Shown: one piece after another, positions 35,683-47,688 of the stretch
Position numbering within the stretch: position 1 is the stretch's first letter
How the letters are laid out: every line of letters begins with the position of its first letter
Origin: Dacryopinax spathularia
Taxonomy: Eukaryota > Basidiomycota > Dacrymycetes > Dacrymycetales > Dacrymycetaceae
Length of the DNA stretch: 64,000 nucleotides
Direction of reading: 5' to 3'
Assembly: GCA_037974965.1 (NCBI GenBank)
Contig: JBBPFI010000004.1
Location: forward strand, 806,001 to 870,000
Position numbers and translations under genes: made by a program
The notes under the pieces: model-generated
The model's database searches: none
What the model saw: the letters and a program-made list of their open reading frames with translations, nothing else
What the model was told of the DNA's origin: nothing

Positions 35683-35859
35683 CTTGTAGGAGGACCGTGA
35701 CGTCGAAGAAGCCGCTTGGCCCAGACGTTGGCGACGCGACCGGTAACGTGGCTCAGGGACCTCGAACATTGCCGGACCCTTTCCGTGTTGGGCGCTTGCT
35801 TCTTGACCGTCAACGACCACTGTTGATGGGTTGCGCCTTCCACATGAGTATAGAATCGA

Positions 35860-36915
35860 CTAGGCTATTATGACTCCACCTCTGCTTCTCACTAAATCCC
35901 GCTCATCCGCCGCCTCCACATTAGCCACACCTGGACGTGTAGAGCAAAAATGGCTGCACGACGTTGCGCCGACTCCCTGCTCGTCGACCGAGGTCCGTCC
36001 GCAGCTGGTTGGTGGGTACATTTCACCATGACGCAACGATGGTTGACCGTCTGAATACGAGCACACTGGTACCGCTACGAGATTTGGCGGGGAATTGTGA
36101 TAGCAATCTGTGCAACGGGCTGATCGAATCTGTACTAGCTCAAACCAGCAAAGAGCCTTTCCTGCACCGCCAGTGTCTTCCTGTCCAACTGTAAGTTTTA
36201 TGATGGGTAGCCTTATCTCTGGCGTCGGACTGGCTTTGGACAGCATCACCTGGCCTCGCGCATGCCTGTGATGCGTCCGCCCCTTGGACAGATTCGGTAA
36301 ACAACAAGTCTCAGTGCGCTCTTCCCGAACGAGGTTCCAAGCTGTGCGACCGCATTGGGAAAGGGAAAGGCTCCCTGGCCCTTCTTCTTGTTCTTCGACC
36401 ATGTTGAAAATTCCTGCTGCCTCGTTGACGCTAGCTCGCTTTTGGGAGTAATTATGATCATGTCCCTGAATATAAAAGGGGGCTTTACGTACGTCCAAGG
36501 TGGACATGCGACAGGCCCTGCCCGAGGACAGTGGTGACGCCTTGTAAGCCTCGGTGAATGCCGCACTTCACTGCAAGGTTCCGTAATGTCGATGCGCTTA
36601 CTGCATCGATTCCAATTGTGAACCACCTTGCTGACCGATTTCGGGGACGACACGCGGACAACGTGTGGCAGAAGCGTCAACTTGGAAGACCACCGTCGAT
36701 CGCACGATGGGTACTCGGAGGCTGACCGTTGACCCAGACTCTTTGATCGAGAATCGGAATTCTTTGGGAGGACCGGGCGGTCTAATTCGGCTGAAAGGTT
36801 GGTTGGGCCGCCGGTACGATGGTGGAAGGGGTGGAGTTAGGGGGTTTCGGAGGTCTCGCGAGTTCGAGCGTGTCTCTGCTACTCGCTTGTTTGGCGGTCC
36901 GTTTGTCGGCTCCAT
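35860..36915 (-). CDS. Doubtful multi-exon gene, unknown product
   Basis: This is a weak call. From the ATG at 36915, 105 codons stay open. They encode a basic, Pro-rich start followed by a plausible beta-strand region (EFRFSIKESGSTVSLRVP, IVRSTVVFQVDAS). A good donor (GTAAGC) follows at 36603. Downstream, splice-like signals flank a second open block near 36250-36440 and a third at 35860-36190, but the reading frames could not be joined with confidence. No domain was recognised. It could instead be the upstream region of the glucosidase gene with chance open frames. Confidence 0.22.
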
Positions 36916-38533
36916 GGCCTTGGTCCCACTAGAAGTAGAAGCTTCATTGCAGCTCCACCAAGCTCTTTGACCCAGGAGCGTGGTGTTGGAGACGGAAGTC
37001 TGTCGGAGTTAAAACGAGAAGAAGCACGATTATCCCCGAGAAGGGCTCCCAGCAACAACCAATTGGATGAAGGTCACTTGTCCGCATACAAGTCCCGTCT
37101 TCGCCCGGCCGGCGGGTTGAGGCAAGACAATTCTCGCGTAATGTCGTCTTTCTATACTTTCAAGCTCGGACGTTCAGGGTGCTATGAGGTAGGAGTTGGA
37201 AGATGACCCGGGAGAATATGTGTCAGCGCCACGAGCCTGCACGCGTCAGCTGGGCGTGCGTAAAATGGCAATCCTCTGCCTGTCTCCCTTCGGGGGCAAG
37301 CCCGACTTGGCCGTTGGTGAAGAATGGTGAACTCAAGAAGGCACAGGCGAGAGAAGGACATCTGCCAGAGTGTCGGTAGTGTACTGACAACCTTGCTAAC
37401 CAGGCCCGCGATGCTGTCTCAATGGTATGAGCGGGCCGCTTTGCTATTCACACGGTGCACATCACCATCTCCATGATGCGAGAAAACGCGATCTTCCCAG
37501 CGCAGGTAAGATAACCAAATTGCCCAAAACGCACCCTGGAAGATTTGCAGACATGCAATTATACCGGTCATCAACTTACTTGCGAAGTACGGGTCAGATT
37601 ACCACTACCTCGGTGACCGTACGCGGCAGACTCCGTTCCATGGTGGATTGACCTCGCAGATTTGGGGCGTTCGTTATCTCACGAGGTCACCCTCCCGTAT
37701 GCCGCGCCTGGTCACGCGCCAGATGAAAATCAGAAAGAAGCCGGAGGCCGCGATAAGGGTGCGAGCTGCCATAGTCGTCAAGCCGTCCACGGTCATTATC
37801 GTGAATGTGTAACGAGGGCGACCCGCCGACGGACACATCAAGAATCAGTAGAGGAAGGAAGAGCATGCCAAGCGTTTCATTGATGAAAACCAATGGCAAC
37901 GGCACAAAATAGGAGCCGTTTGAGACCGTGGTTGATTAGACATGCTCACGCGCGTCGGACGATGAAAGAAGGGTGCAAGTGACGAAGGTAGAGCTGGAAC
38001 GGAACCAGGTTGACAGAAAGGACCCCAGAAGAAGGGCACCTCCCTTCTTCAACATTCGATCCCGGAGATCCGCTGGTCACTCGCAGCACTGCGGAGCGGG
38101 ATGGGATGTGGTCTCTGTATTGTGCTGAGAGAGTTGGGGGCGCAAACCGAACGGAGCGAAAAGGGGCGCAGGGTCGACCGCATGGAAGAGATGGGTCGTG
38201 ACCCGCTTGTACTTCCAGATCCGGGGCGGAAGTTGGTGCTAACTCCACCCAAGACCCGTAAGCCAAAGAGGTGGTATGCTTCGGGGTCCCCAAAGGCTGT
38301 GTAGCAGTGACCCAACTCGTGACCCGCACCAGACGAGCCACACCTGGTGTCGCCCTCCTCGAACGCACGTCCCCCCTCCTGCTTCTTGTCTTCCTCGTCC
38401 CTCCCCCCCCATTTGCTATCCCGTCTCCACACCTCATCTACACCCTCGACCACCTCCCTTTCCTCCCCCAACTCCCTTCGCACCACGTCCTTCCCCCCAT
38501 CCTCCCTCGTCGCCTTTCAATCCAACCTAAACT
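36916..38533. promoter_or_regulatory. 1.6-kb upstream region of GSK3
   Basis: No supported gene. The last 150 bp before the GSK3 ATG (from about 38380) are strongly pyrimidine-rich on the plus strand, as in leaders of highly expressed fungal genes. Confidence 0.4.
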
Positions 38534-40028
38534 ATGGCAGCTCATGGCCCCATCAACGGCGTCCGGATCTCTCGTACGTGGTCCAGGTCGCGTGCAAATC
38601 GATTTCGAGCTGACAGAGTTTCCCATCAAGCTGTCGACGACCCTCATAGGGTGGTCAAGGTCGTCGCGTCGGACGGCAAGTCGGGAGAGCAGAAGGACAT
38701 ATCGTATACCAACTGCAAAGTCATTGGGAACGGCTCCTTCGGTGTCGTCTTCCAAGCACGAATGCTCAATGTACCGAAGGAGACGGAGGATATCGCCATC
38801 AAGAAGGTGCTGCAGGACAAGCGGTTCAAGGTGCGTGACGACCCCTTCCGGTTGAGTAGCCGTGACTCAGTTTTGGATAGAACCGCGAATTGCAGATTAT
38901 GCGACTGGTATCCCATCCGAATGTTGTTGAGCTGAAAGCGTTCTTCTACTCCAATGGCGACAAGGTGTGTTTGTTTCCTGTTTCCCGAAGTGTCCAGCTT
39001 CTGATGGCGATGCAGAAGGATGAAGTCTACCTCAACCTTGTTCTCGAATATGTCCCCGAGACCGTTTACCGCGCGTCGCGTCATTACGTGAAGCTCAAGC
39101 AACAAATGCCCACGCTGCAGATCAAGCTGTATATGTACCAGCTCCTGCGCTCTCTCGCCTATATCCATTCTGTCGGCATCTGCCATCGAGATATTAAGCC
39201 GCAGAATCTCCTCCTCAACCCAGCCACCGGTATTCTTAAGCTGTGCGATTTCGGCAGTGCCAAGATCCTCGTTGCTGGCGAACCGAACGTCAGCTATATC
39301 TGTTCACGTTACTACCGCGCACCAGAGTTGATCTTCGGCGCCACGAATTATTCAACTAATATCGGTCAGTACTGCTATGAGTAGGTCGGAGTGACGAGGG
39401 CTGACTGTTGCGCAGACATCTGGTCGACCGGTTGCGTCATGGCAGAGCTCATGCTGGGCCAACCCCTATTCCCGGGGGAGAGTGGCATCGATCAGCTGGT
39501 GGAGATCATCAAGGTGCTCGGCACGCCTACCAGAGAGCAAATCAAGACCATGAACCCGAACTACATGGAGCACAAGTTCCCGCAGATCAAGCCCCATCCC
39601 TTCTCTAAGGTGCTTAATATCCTCTTATACCCCTTGCGATTGGCGCTCATCTACCCCAGGTCTTCCGGCCTCGGACTTCTCCGGATGCGATCGATCTGGT
39701 GTCGCGTCTTCTCGAGTACACGCCGACCGCAAGATTGTCCGCGATTGAGGCGATGTGCCATCCATTCTTCGATGAGCTGCGTCAGGAAGGCACGCGGATG
39801 CCGAATGGGAAACCTTTACCACCTTTGTTCAACTTCACCAGAGAAGGTCAGTCTGCGCGATTTTCTGGATGATACCGATGCTGATCTTGACCAGAATTGT
39901 CCATCCGGCCGGATCTGAACCGGACGCTGGTCCCACCTCATGCCGAACCCGAGCTGCGCTCTCGCGGCATCAACCTAGATACTTTCGTTCCCATACCTCT
40001 CGAGCAGCTGCGTATCACGCTCGACTAG
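38534..40028 (+). CDS. GSK3: Glycogen synthase kinase 3 (shaggy-type Ser/Thr kinase)
   Basis: A conserved signalling kinase; fungal orthologues act in stress response, sterol and wall control. Seven exons (38534-38573, 38619-38830, 38881-38964, 39016-39364, 39416-39609, 39660-39846, 39895-40028) sum to exactly 1200 nt, 399 aa. Motifs in order are [13 protein letters not shown], the catalytic lysine in [59 protein letters not shown], and the activation loop [18 protein letters not shown] with the regulatory tyrosine. Then come [36 protein letters not shown] and [11 protein letters not shown]. The first intron (38574-38618) was placed so that the family-typical [19 protein letters not shown] stays in frame. 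The same frame also reads through this region, so the N-terminal ten residues are less certain. Confidence 0.95.
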
Positions 40029-40924
40029 GCGCCCGGATGAGTATTTTCGCCACCGGGTTAGCAGTGCCAGTCCATTTATGATGCAAGGGTGTTGATGTTG
40101 TTTCCTTTGCAGGCCCCGCCTCACCCTCCTCATGCGCTCTTCTTGTCTCTTCACGACCACCGCAACTCATCCCCGTCTATCGTGATCAATCGGTTTCTAT
40201 CTGGTCACAATGCGCATCACGTCTCATATTACTTTCTACCACTTTGCTGCACCATATTCTTCTGTTAGTCACGCCTGGCCTCCTCGTTCATGTCTCACTC
40301 CTGTTCACCTTGCTGCCCTTTCGTCTGGTGCGCACCGTTCTAAAACGGGCCACGATCGTGCCATGTATCCATGTGACGCATTCTGCGTTTGAACGAGGTA
40401 ACCAATACAGTGTAGATGTCACCTGCAAAGCAACGAACGCTAGCTGTCAGCCTCATCTCATCATCGCCAGACTCGCGTGATCGCTTGCGTCAACGCCCCA
40501 AAGCGTAAGTGAGAATTGCCACCCCCGCAAATTATCGGTCAGCATTCGAATCGTTCATCGGAGTTCTCCGTTAGGATGCGCGCAAGAATAGCGCCATTGA
40601 TCTCGCCATCGGGGCATCAGTTGCGTTAACTTGTGCTTTTGCCTTAACCAAATCGCCTAGATTGAGGACCGATTGCGTGAGTATCGCGTCTTGCCGTACA
40701 AAACTTCTGCTCCCGATGGGACCGTCTGGTCCCGTGCCCCTGGGCGGAACCCCTACCGGTATGCCTGCGGGGCAGTTAGGGAGCGACCTCATAGCTTCCG
40801 GCCATAAGTACCCACCCAAGTCTCGCCTAACCCGACAGTGCTCCGCTGCCATAACTCGAGCGAGCGCTGGTCGTCTCATTCTCCTCTCTCCCATCTCTAC
40901 CCCTCTCCTTCCCAAGCGCCCACC
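40029..40924. promoter_or_regulatory. Intergenic region upstream of MET30
   Basis: About 900 bp with no supported gene. It should hold the GSK3 3' UTR and the MET30 promoter. A CT-rich leader lies at 40876-40922. Confidence 0.4.
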
Positions 40925-43410
40925 ATGGACTCCTCTCATGCTGGCCCCTCAATTCTGAACCAAAAGACTTGCGATACCGTACCTGCACCTCAAAATCTCT
41001 TGATCCGATCATCCCGCCCACCCTCACCTTCACCGCAAATCACGACTACGAGCTTGTTCGAGGTCCCGCCTGTGATTAGTCCGCACGAGGAAGATGTGGA
41101 CTTGCAGATGGAAGATCCGGTAGTGGAGGAGAAGGGTCAGAGCGTCGCTGTATTTCCGCCTGCGCCTACAGGCAGGAAGCTATGCGTGAGGCACCAGCGT
41201 ATGGCGGACGAGGGGACGAATCTGAAGCTACAACACGTGAGTATATGCGGTCAGGTCTATATATGCTCTTGCTTATGTTATGCCAGTCACTCGACCTCCT
41301 TCCGGATGAAGAACGATCCTCTATCGCCCAAATATGGTCATCCTTTAGCGCCTCCTCCCATGCTCGGCGAGACCTCATCCTGCGCGGCATATTGACAATG
41401 TGCTGCTTCACCGAACTCTCGCTGCTCTCGGATCAACTTCGAGAGATCATCCGCATCGACCCCTTTTCCCTTTTCCCATCCGAGATCTCCCTCCGCGTTC
41501 TCTCCTATCTCGACGCCGCCACTCTCACTCGCGCTGCCCAAGTCAACCGAAATTGGAATCGCCTTGCGAATGACGACATCCTGTGGAAGACCATGTGCCA
41601 GCAGCATATAGAACGGAAGTGTACAAAGTGCGGATGGGGCCTGCCATTCTTAAAGACCAAGAAGAACTGGCCCCCCGGTCTATCTGGTCGACCTGCTATC
41701 GCTGCTCGCCCAAGCAGTTTCGCGCATACAAAGCGCACCATTGAAGAGCTCGACCGCGACATCTACCCTGAAGAAACCCCATCAAAGCGACACAAGTCCA
41801 CAAGTCCCGAACCGATGCCTGTGTCACCGGTCGATTCCCCTGGCCTTTCTGGCGCCCTCTCACCGTCTCCTGCTCCAATGGCCTCGCAGACTTGTGTCAC
41901 CCGACCGTGGAAGGATGTGTATCACGAGAGGCATCAAGTCGAGAGCAATTGGCGGAAGGGTCAATACGTTGTGTCGACTCTTCAAGGCCATACTGAGGGT
42001 GTCATGTGTCTTCAGTTCTCCGAGGACTTGCCACATCCCTCATTCCCGGTCCTTATCACCGGCTCATACGATCGCACGGCAAGAGTGTGGAATCTCGAAA
42101 CAGGCAAGGAGATCCGAACTCTGAGGGGTCATTCGAGGGCGATACGGGCACTGCAGTTTGACGAAGCGAAGCTCATCACTGGTTCGATGGATCACACGCT
42201 GAAAGTGTGGAACTGGCGAAGCGGACAGTGCGTTCGTACATTGGAGGGTCATACCGGCGGTGTGGTGTGCCTGCAGTTTGACGGCAATGTGCTGGCGAGC
42301 GGCAGTGTCGACACGACTGTGAAGGTGTGGAATCTTCGTACCGGCGAGTGCTTCACCTTGCGAGGTCACCGAGACTGGGTGAATGCCGTGACCATCTGGG
42401 ATTCGAAGGCGGTATCATCCGATCACGTTGCTGAATCCTCGACCTCGAAGCTCCCCGATATCGACGCTGGCAAGATGCTCTTTTCTGCCTCGGACGATGG
42501 CGTTATCCGACTTTGGGACCTCAATTTACGACAATGCGTCAAGCAGTATCACGGGCATGTTGGCCAAGTCCAGTCAATCAAACTGCTTTTACTGGATGAG
42601 GGTTGCGAGGAGTCCGACGGTAGTGCCGAACCGCAGGAGCCCGACTACTCGGAAATTGCTGCCCAGTTCCAGTCGTCTGTTGGCGAGGGGGATGAAGCAG
42701 AAGAGGCGCCACCCCAGCCTGCGCTCGGCACGATCCAGCCTTTCAACCACCCATATACGCAGCTTCCATCAGGCATGCCCGGGTTCGCGCCTGTGTCCGT
42801 GTCGATTCCTACGGTACCGCCGGCAAACCACCCTGGCTTCGATTCCCCTGCCTTCGCGCCTTCTGCCACGTATGAGGCACATGACCATGGCCACGACAAT
42901 GAGCGCAAACGTGCTGTCCAGAAGCGGACCGGCCCTGTGCCCATTCTCATTTCTGGAAGCCTTGACAACACCATCAAAGTCTGGGATGTCGAGCGCGGTC
43001 AGTGCATGAAGACGCTTTTCGGGCACATCGAAGGTGTCTGGGCGGTTGATAGCGACCGTCTGCGGCTCGTGTCGGCCAGCCACGACCGAACAATCAAGGT
43101 GAGCCATCCTTGCTTCTTTTCCTGATTTCCGGTTTCCATTCGCTTCATTCCATCAAGGCCAGCTTACTGATCCTCGTCTCCGTTTTAGGTCTGGGTCCGC
43201 GAACAAGGCAGATGCGTCACCACGCTCGTGGGACACCGCGGCGCAGTCACATGCATCGCCCTGGGCGACGACAAGATTATCTCTGGCAGCGACGACGGGG
43301 ACATCAAGATCTGGAGCTTTGCCCGCGACGCAAAGCCGCTCCCGTCGTTGTCGGCCGCTTCGTCGTCATCAGTCGCAACCACAACCGCGGCTTCTTCCTC
43401 TGCGGCCTGA
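40925..43410 (+). CDS. MET30: F-box WD40 protein MET30/sconB, SCF ubiquitin-ligase adaptor
   Basis: The substrate-recognition subunit of the SCF E3 ligase that represses sulphur assimilation (and, in yeast, blocks Met4) and responds to cadmium. Three exons (40925-41236, 41287-43098, 43189-43410) total 2346 nt, 781 aa. The family-specific N-terminal block LCVRHQRMADEGTNLKLQ precedes a helical region (RRDLILRGILTMCCFTELSL). The F-box is FSLFPSEISLRVLSYLDAAT with NRNWNRLANDDILWKTMC. About eight WD40 blades follow (TLQGHTEGVMCLQF, TLRGHSRAIRALQF, TLEGHTGGVVCLQF, TLRGHRDWVNAV and others). A long acidic/Pro-rich spacer separates blades 5 and 6. The strong ccaccATGG context and a pyrimidine-rich leader support the start. 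Confidence 0.93.
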
Positions 43411-44367
43411 GCGGAAGCGTGCGGCCAATCGCGATAGCGGTCCCGCGGGTCGTGCGGCATCCCACGCGTCCGGCACATAACCGGCAACCGTCCTTGCGGT
43501 ACATTACCACGAGCTTCTGGACTTCTTCTTTATCTCATCATCCGCGGTTTTGGCATTCCACTCTTCTTGCGATAACTCTCGTGTATATTGCCTCGGATGG
43601 CGTCACCCCTCCATAACCTCCTGCCCTGTCATGGGAACAGGCAGAGGAATTTCTTGTGTCATGTGCGATACCTTTTCTTGAGCTTTTTAGTGTGTAACAA
43701 CAGTACAGTAAAGGTATTGTATGTAGTTTGGTGTAGTAATGAATCCGAACAATTTCATCTCGAATCTCAATTTCACTTGTCACGTAAATATTCAAACCAC
43801 CAAATGAGCGGTCTGATGGAGGATCAGAAAGCCGTTCCGCAACTGCATACATTCCACCAAACCGGCAAGTGCGGCATCCAGCACCCAGCATCACAGAAAT
43901 TGAATGACGCCGTAACGCCTCACTCAAATTTCGGAATGCCGTGACTGAAAGAAATGAGAGCTTGACGCCAAGTCAACCCAGCCGTCCCCAGCCGGCAATA
44001 CAGTAACGTTACGGAAAACGACCCGGCGGCCGGGATGAGCCAAGCCGGCGGGACGGGGACGGTATGGTTGGGATTAGAATGAAACATTTCCCCTCCCACC
44101 CCCTTACGTACATGGATCCGTTGACTAGGCAACAGACGATCCGGGGCGAATATCGGACGAACTGCTGCCCTTTGGGAACGAAAGAAGCAGGAAAGGAAGC
44201 GAGAAAGCGAGGAAGAGGGGGTGGCATGTGTAAGAGCGGCTCGTGCGGAGGACGACTCTGTTCGAATTCTCTTCAGACCTGCTTCTTGGTTCTGGCTTCG
44301 CTCGAGCAGAGCACATCATCGTTGCTTGACTGGCACGTCGGGAACCTGGACGGAAGCTAACGTGATG
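43411..44367. other. Intergenic region between MET30 and element B
   Basis: About 960 bp with no supported gene. A small palindrome, GTAACGTTAC, is at 44002-44011. Beyond that and the MET30 3' UTR, nothing was seen. Confidence 0.35.
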
Positions 44368-44913
44368 ACCTGCTTGCGAGTAAATTGCTCCGTCGGACTA
44401 TCCGTGGAAGCATCTTTGCTCCGTCGCCCCCTCCCGGGCACAATTTGCTAAAACGGACTCCTAAGTGCGTTCCGCGCGGCTTAGGGGAGAGCAAATTCGA
44501 AATTAAGTCTCACTTATAATCCTAACTAAGTACTACTCGCCAATATTTTTGAGCAAACAGGCTTGGAATAGAATAGTTACATTCAATTTAAAGCACTTCT
44601 GCCCATTGCATAGTTGTAGCTACAGAAAGGGGGGTTGTTGTTATTCAAAGTCTGTCTGCAAGATTGGCGTTAAGTTAAAGCGGAACCAAATATGTAATAA
44701 ATAAGCGGGTTTATATTAATACAAAAAGAGCCTTGCGGGCCTGAAACAGACTTTTCAAAAACAAGCTATGGCCCACTATGCTCGCATATCATTGGCTTGG
44801 CAACGCATAAGGGTCCTTAGGAGGCCGCTTTAGCAAATTGAAGGGGTAGGGGCCGACGGAGCAAATCCGCTTTCCACGGATGGTCCGACGGAGCAAATTA
44901 CTCACCTGCTTGC
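44368..44913. mobile_element. Element B: non-autonomous TIR transposon, MULE-like, with 10-bp target-site duplication
   Basis: The element spans 44378-44903 (526 bp). It is flanked by an exact 10-bp direct repeat ACCTGCTTGC at 44368-44377 and 44904-44913. Its ends are inverted repeats of about 88 bp, well over 75% identical by eye. The left end starts GAGTAAATTGCTCCGTCGGA and the right end, read inward, GAGTAATTTGCTCCGTCGGA. Both arms carry the sub-motif TTGCTCCGTCG twice and end near AATTTGCTAAARCGGMCTCC. The interior (about 44500-44770) is AT-rich and non-coding. The structure and the 10-bp duplication fit Mutator-like MITEs. It lies between MET30 and the F-box gene and is not the same family as element A by end sequence, although both begin GAG(C/T)AAA. 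Confidence 0.9.
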
Positions 44914-46194
44914 AGTACTCAATTACGGAAGCAACCGGGAGCAATCTTGCGCTGCCACCAAGCTGGATGATTGGCCCGGCTTGGGCAGGGAGCAGCCTTG
45001 CCTTGCTGGGCGTATTGACCGAGCCCACGGGCCCACGGAGTGACCCGCGTCCCGCGTCCCGTCCCCCAGCTGCTCCCCTGCTCCCGCTCAGCAGTACTGA
45101 AGTGTGTGAGAGAGCTCCTCGCTGGTGCTGTCCTGATCCGTACCGTACGTGCTCGACAGCAGCAAGCAGTCTCTCACCTTGTTAGTACGTCGCTTGCTGC
45201 CCAGCGCTCGACCTCGTCTTTGCTTGCTCCCTGTTGACGCTGCTCTCTTGCTGTCTGGGTTTGGGAGTCTTATACCACGTCGACACGACCCGGGCTTCAA
45301 GCAGCGACAAGCACAATTGCGATAAACGCAGACCAGGACCTGGACCTCGTGCAACTCCCCCGGCCGAAGAACGATCCCGATACATCGCTACATCATTCCC
45401 ATCCCATTCCAATACAGTGCGACCCATCCCGCTCTCGCCCTCCCTCCCTCCCTCCCTCCCTCAGTACCACAATCACCGTCGCCTTTTTGCCTTTCGCCCC
45501 TCAAGCCCGCACTCGCCCCGGCGCCCGGGAAGCATATGCGCCCCATCATCGGTCTATCAACCCGCCTTGCACTTCCCTTGCTAGGCTTATAACACCACCT
45601 CACCATCGTCGTCGTCTACCCTCTCTCTCCTCCGTCCCCGGCTTCCTCGCCATCGGACGCTCTTTCCCCTCACTACCTTCGCTGCTGCACCCTTTAACGG
45701 AGCATAGACATTCACGGGACCGGCTAGTGGTCAATCCCCAGCCCGTCTCCAATAGTCGCCCACCACCCTTCCTTCCTTCCTTCCCTTCACACACCGCTCA
45801 CCCTTCCCCTCCCCTTCCTTCGCCTCTTCCGGTCAGTTCTAAACCGCCTCCGTCTCCGCCCTTTCCTTCTCCTTCTCCCGCATCGTCGTCTTCGCCTTCA
45901 CCTGACCTGCATATATCCGTCCTCTCTCTCCGCCTTTCCTTCTCTCCGCCATCAGCGCATCAGCGCATCACTGACCCATCAGCCCCTTATCTACCCCGTG
46001 CCCGCCCCCGCAACCCCAACTGAACACCCTTCTCCCCAACTACCGCCGGCACGCTGGATTCCTGTACACGCCTCCCCCTCCTCCAGGCGCATAAAGGCTC
46101 CGGCTCACCGACGGCAAAGATAAAGGCGGCTGCACATCCTCATCCTCCCTGTACCAAGGACAAGGACAAGGACAGCGCCAAACGCGAACACGAG
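44914..46194. promoter_or_regulatory. Pyrimidine-rich upstream region of the F-box gene
   Basis: Most of 45400-46020 is C/T-rich on the plus strand and probably includes a long 5' leader. A 225-codon open frame at 45349-46023 is almost entirely Pro/Ser/Arg, as expected from chance translation of such sequence. A (CCCT)n microsatellite of about 25 bp lies at 45438-45462. Confidence 0.4.
45438..45462. repeat. (CCCT)n microsatellite
   Basis: A run of five to six CCCT units in the pyrimidine-rich leader region of the F-box gene. Confidence 0.7.
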
Positions 46195-47688
46195 ATGACG
46201 ACCACCGTCGACGTGCATATCGCCACGCCGGCATTTAACAAAGCGGCGTCGTATGGTATCCGCCCGCATCCACCGCTAAAACCGCATTCCCTCGCTGGAC
46301 AGCCGCTCATGGCACAAACACGACAGCAGCCGTTGATGCAGAGCTATAAGCACGTTCCGCGGCAGGGGCATGTGAGGCAGATCGTCGCCAATTGGCCACC
46401 GCGACCCGTTCGACGGTCTGTCACCCCGCCCGAAGCTGAGCCGGAAGACGGAACTCGCGGACCGATATACAAGCTACCGCGAGAGATCCTGGAGGCTATC
46501 TTCGACCACTATATGGTTGCGTGGGAATGGAAGATCCATGCGGACATCCATACCGTTTCGCCTATGTTCAACGAGCTCGCCCGGGTGCTACGTAACATCT
46601 CGATGGTCTGCAAGCTCTGGCGATATATCTGCCACGACTCGCCCCGGCTATGGCGCAACATCCTTCACTGCTCGCTCGAGGTCGAGCTCCGCCAGACCCA
46701 TAACTACAGGATGTGCATGGACCGGTGCCGGCGCGTGCCGATGGACATGTGGATCTCAGGCTACCAAGAGCTTACAGAAGTATACGATTACCTCCGGAAG
46801 ACAGACGCGTTCGACCGTGTGCGGAGTTTCCACGTCGGCCATGCGCAGATCGCCACTCGCCCGGATAAGGACGTGATCCCGTGGTTCTTCTCGCGGCGGA
46901 TGCCGAACGTGAAGCGGTTTTCGCTCGACTACGCCGACATATCCATGTGCGAGTTCGCCGAGTACCTCAAGCAGTTCCCGAAACTCGAGTATCTCCGCCT
47001 GCTACACGACCGGTTCTCTGACTACGCCGAGCTTGCCGCTGATACCGAGGCGACCGAAGCGCGGGTGGCGATTCCGAACGTGCGGTGCATCGAGCTCATC
47101 CAAGAGAAACGGGACTGGATCTCGCAGGTCATGCAGCGACTCGTGACGACCGACCTGACCTGTATGTCCATCACGCTCTCGAGCCGAAAGGGGCCGGGAA
47201 ACACGGCAAGTATCACACTAGCCGACGCGCCGTGGATGTGCATAAGCCTGCGCAAGATCGCCCTCGGCAACCATCTGGACTATACGGACATAATCGGGAT
47301 CATCCAGCCTCTTCTGGCGCTCTCGCATTTACACCTGTTCAGGTCGGCAGTCTGGGGCGCAGGGGAAGAAGAGACCAAACAGCCATGCGACTCCCTCCTC
47401 GAGATGCTGCACATCCCCTCCCCAGGCCAGGCCGCAACGGGTCAAGCGCCGCTCGTGCCCGCCCTGAGAGTGCTGAGCTTTTACGCCTACCCGCTCTCGA
47501 CCAAAGGGCTCCTTACGTTGATCCAGAATAGGAAGCATGGACACAGCGTGCCTCTGAAATTGGTGGGCTTGGATCCGGAGTGGGTGAAGGCGGCGGAGAG
47601 GGAGGCGGATGGGGAGGAGATGGAGGAGATTAGGAGGGAGGTGGAGGTTTATCGGACGACGCCGTATCATTTGCATGAGTGGCAATAG
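46195..47688 (+). CDS. F-box domain protein
   Basis: A single uninterrupted 497-aa frame, unusual in a window where nearly every gene has introns. A Pro-rich N-terminus is followed by an F-box at about residues 85-150 (IYKLPREILEAIFDHYMVAW, VCKLWRYICHDSPRLWRNIL), so it should bind Skp1 and act as an SCF adaptor. The C-terminal part has loosely repeated Leu-rich segments (RFSLDYADISMCEFAEYLKQ, PKLEYLRLL, IGIIQPLLALSHLHLF) like the degenerate LRR/F-box families common in basidiomycetes. The substrate is unknown. The ATG at 46195 has purines around it and follows a long pyrimidine-rich leader. Confidence 0.8.
   Translation: MTTTVDVHIATPAFNKAASYGIRPHPPLKPHSLAGQPLMAQTRQQPLMQSYKHVPRQGHVRQIVANWPPRPVRRSVTPPEAEPEDGTRGPIYKLPREILEAIFDHYMVAWEWKIHADIHTVSPMFNELARVLRNISMVCKLWRYICHDSPRLWRNILHCSLEVELRQTHNYRMCMDRCRRVPMDMWISGYQELTEVYDYLRKTDAFDRVRSFHVGHAQIATRPDKDVIPWFFSRRMPNVKRFSLDYADISMCEFAEYLKQFPKLEYLRLLHDRFSDYAELAADTEATEARVAIPNVRCIELIQEKRDWISQVMQRLVTTDLTCMSITLSSRKGPGNTASITLADAPWMCISLRKIALGNHLDYTDIIGIIQPLLALSHLHLFRSAVWGAGEEETKQPCDSLLEMLHIPSPGQAATGQAPLVPALRVLSFYAYPLSTKGLLTLIQNRKHGHSVPLKLVGLDPEWVKAAEREADGEEMEEIRREVEVYRTTPYHLHEWQ

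Noticed and set aside
43976-44080. Inverted GC-rich segments (CCGTCCCC ... GGGGACGG) upstream of element B
   Set aside because: Short, imperfect and without flanking duplications; not enough to call a further mobile element.
45349-46023. A 224-codon Pro/Ser/Arg-rich open frame
   Set aside because: Explained by a C/T-rich leader; the repeated Pro-Ser runs follow from base composition, and the real ATG of the F-box gene lies just downstream in another context.
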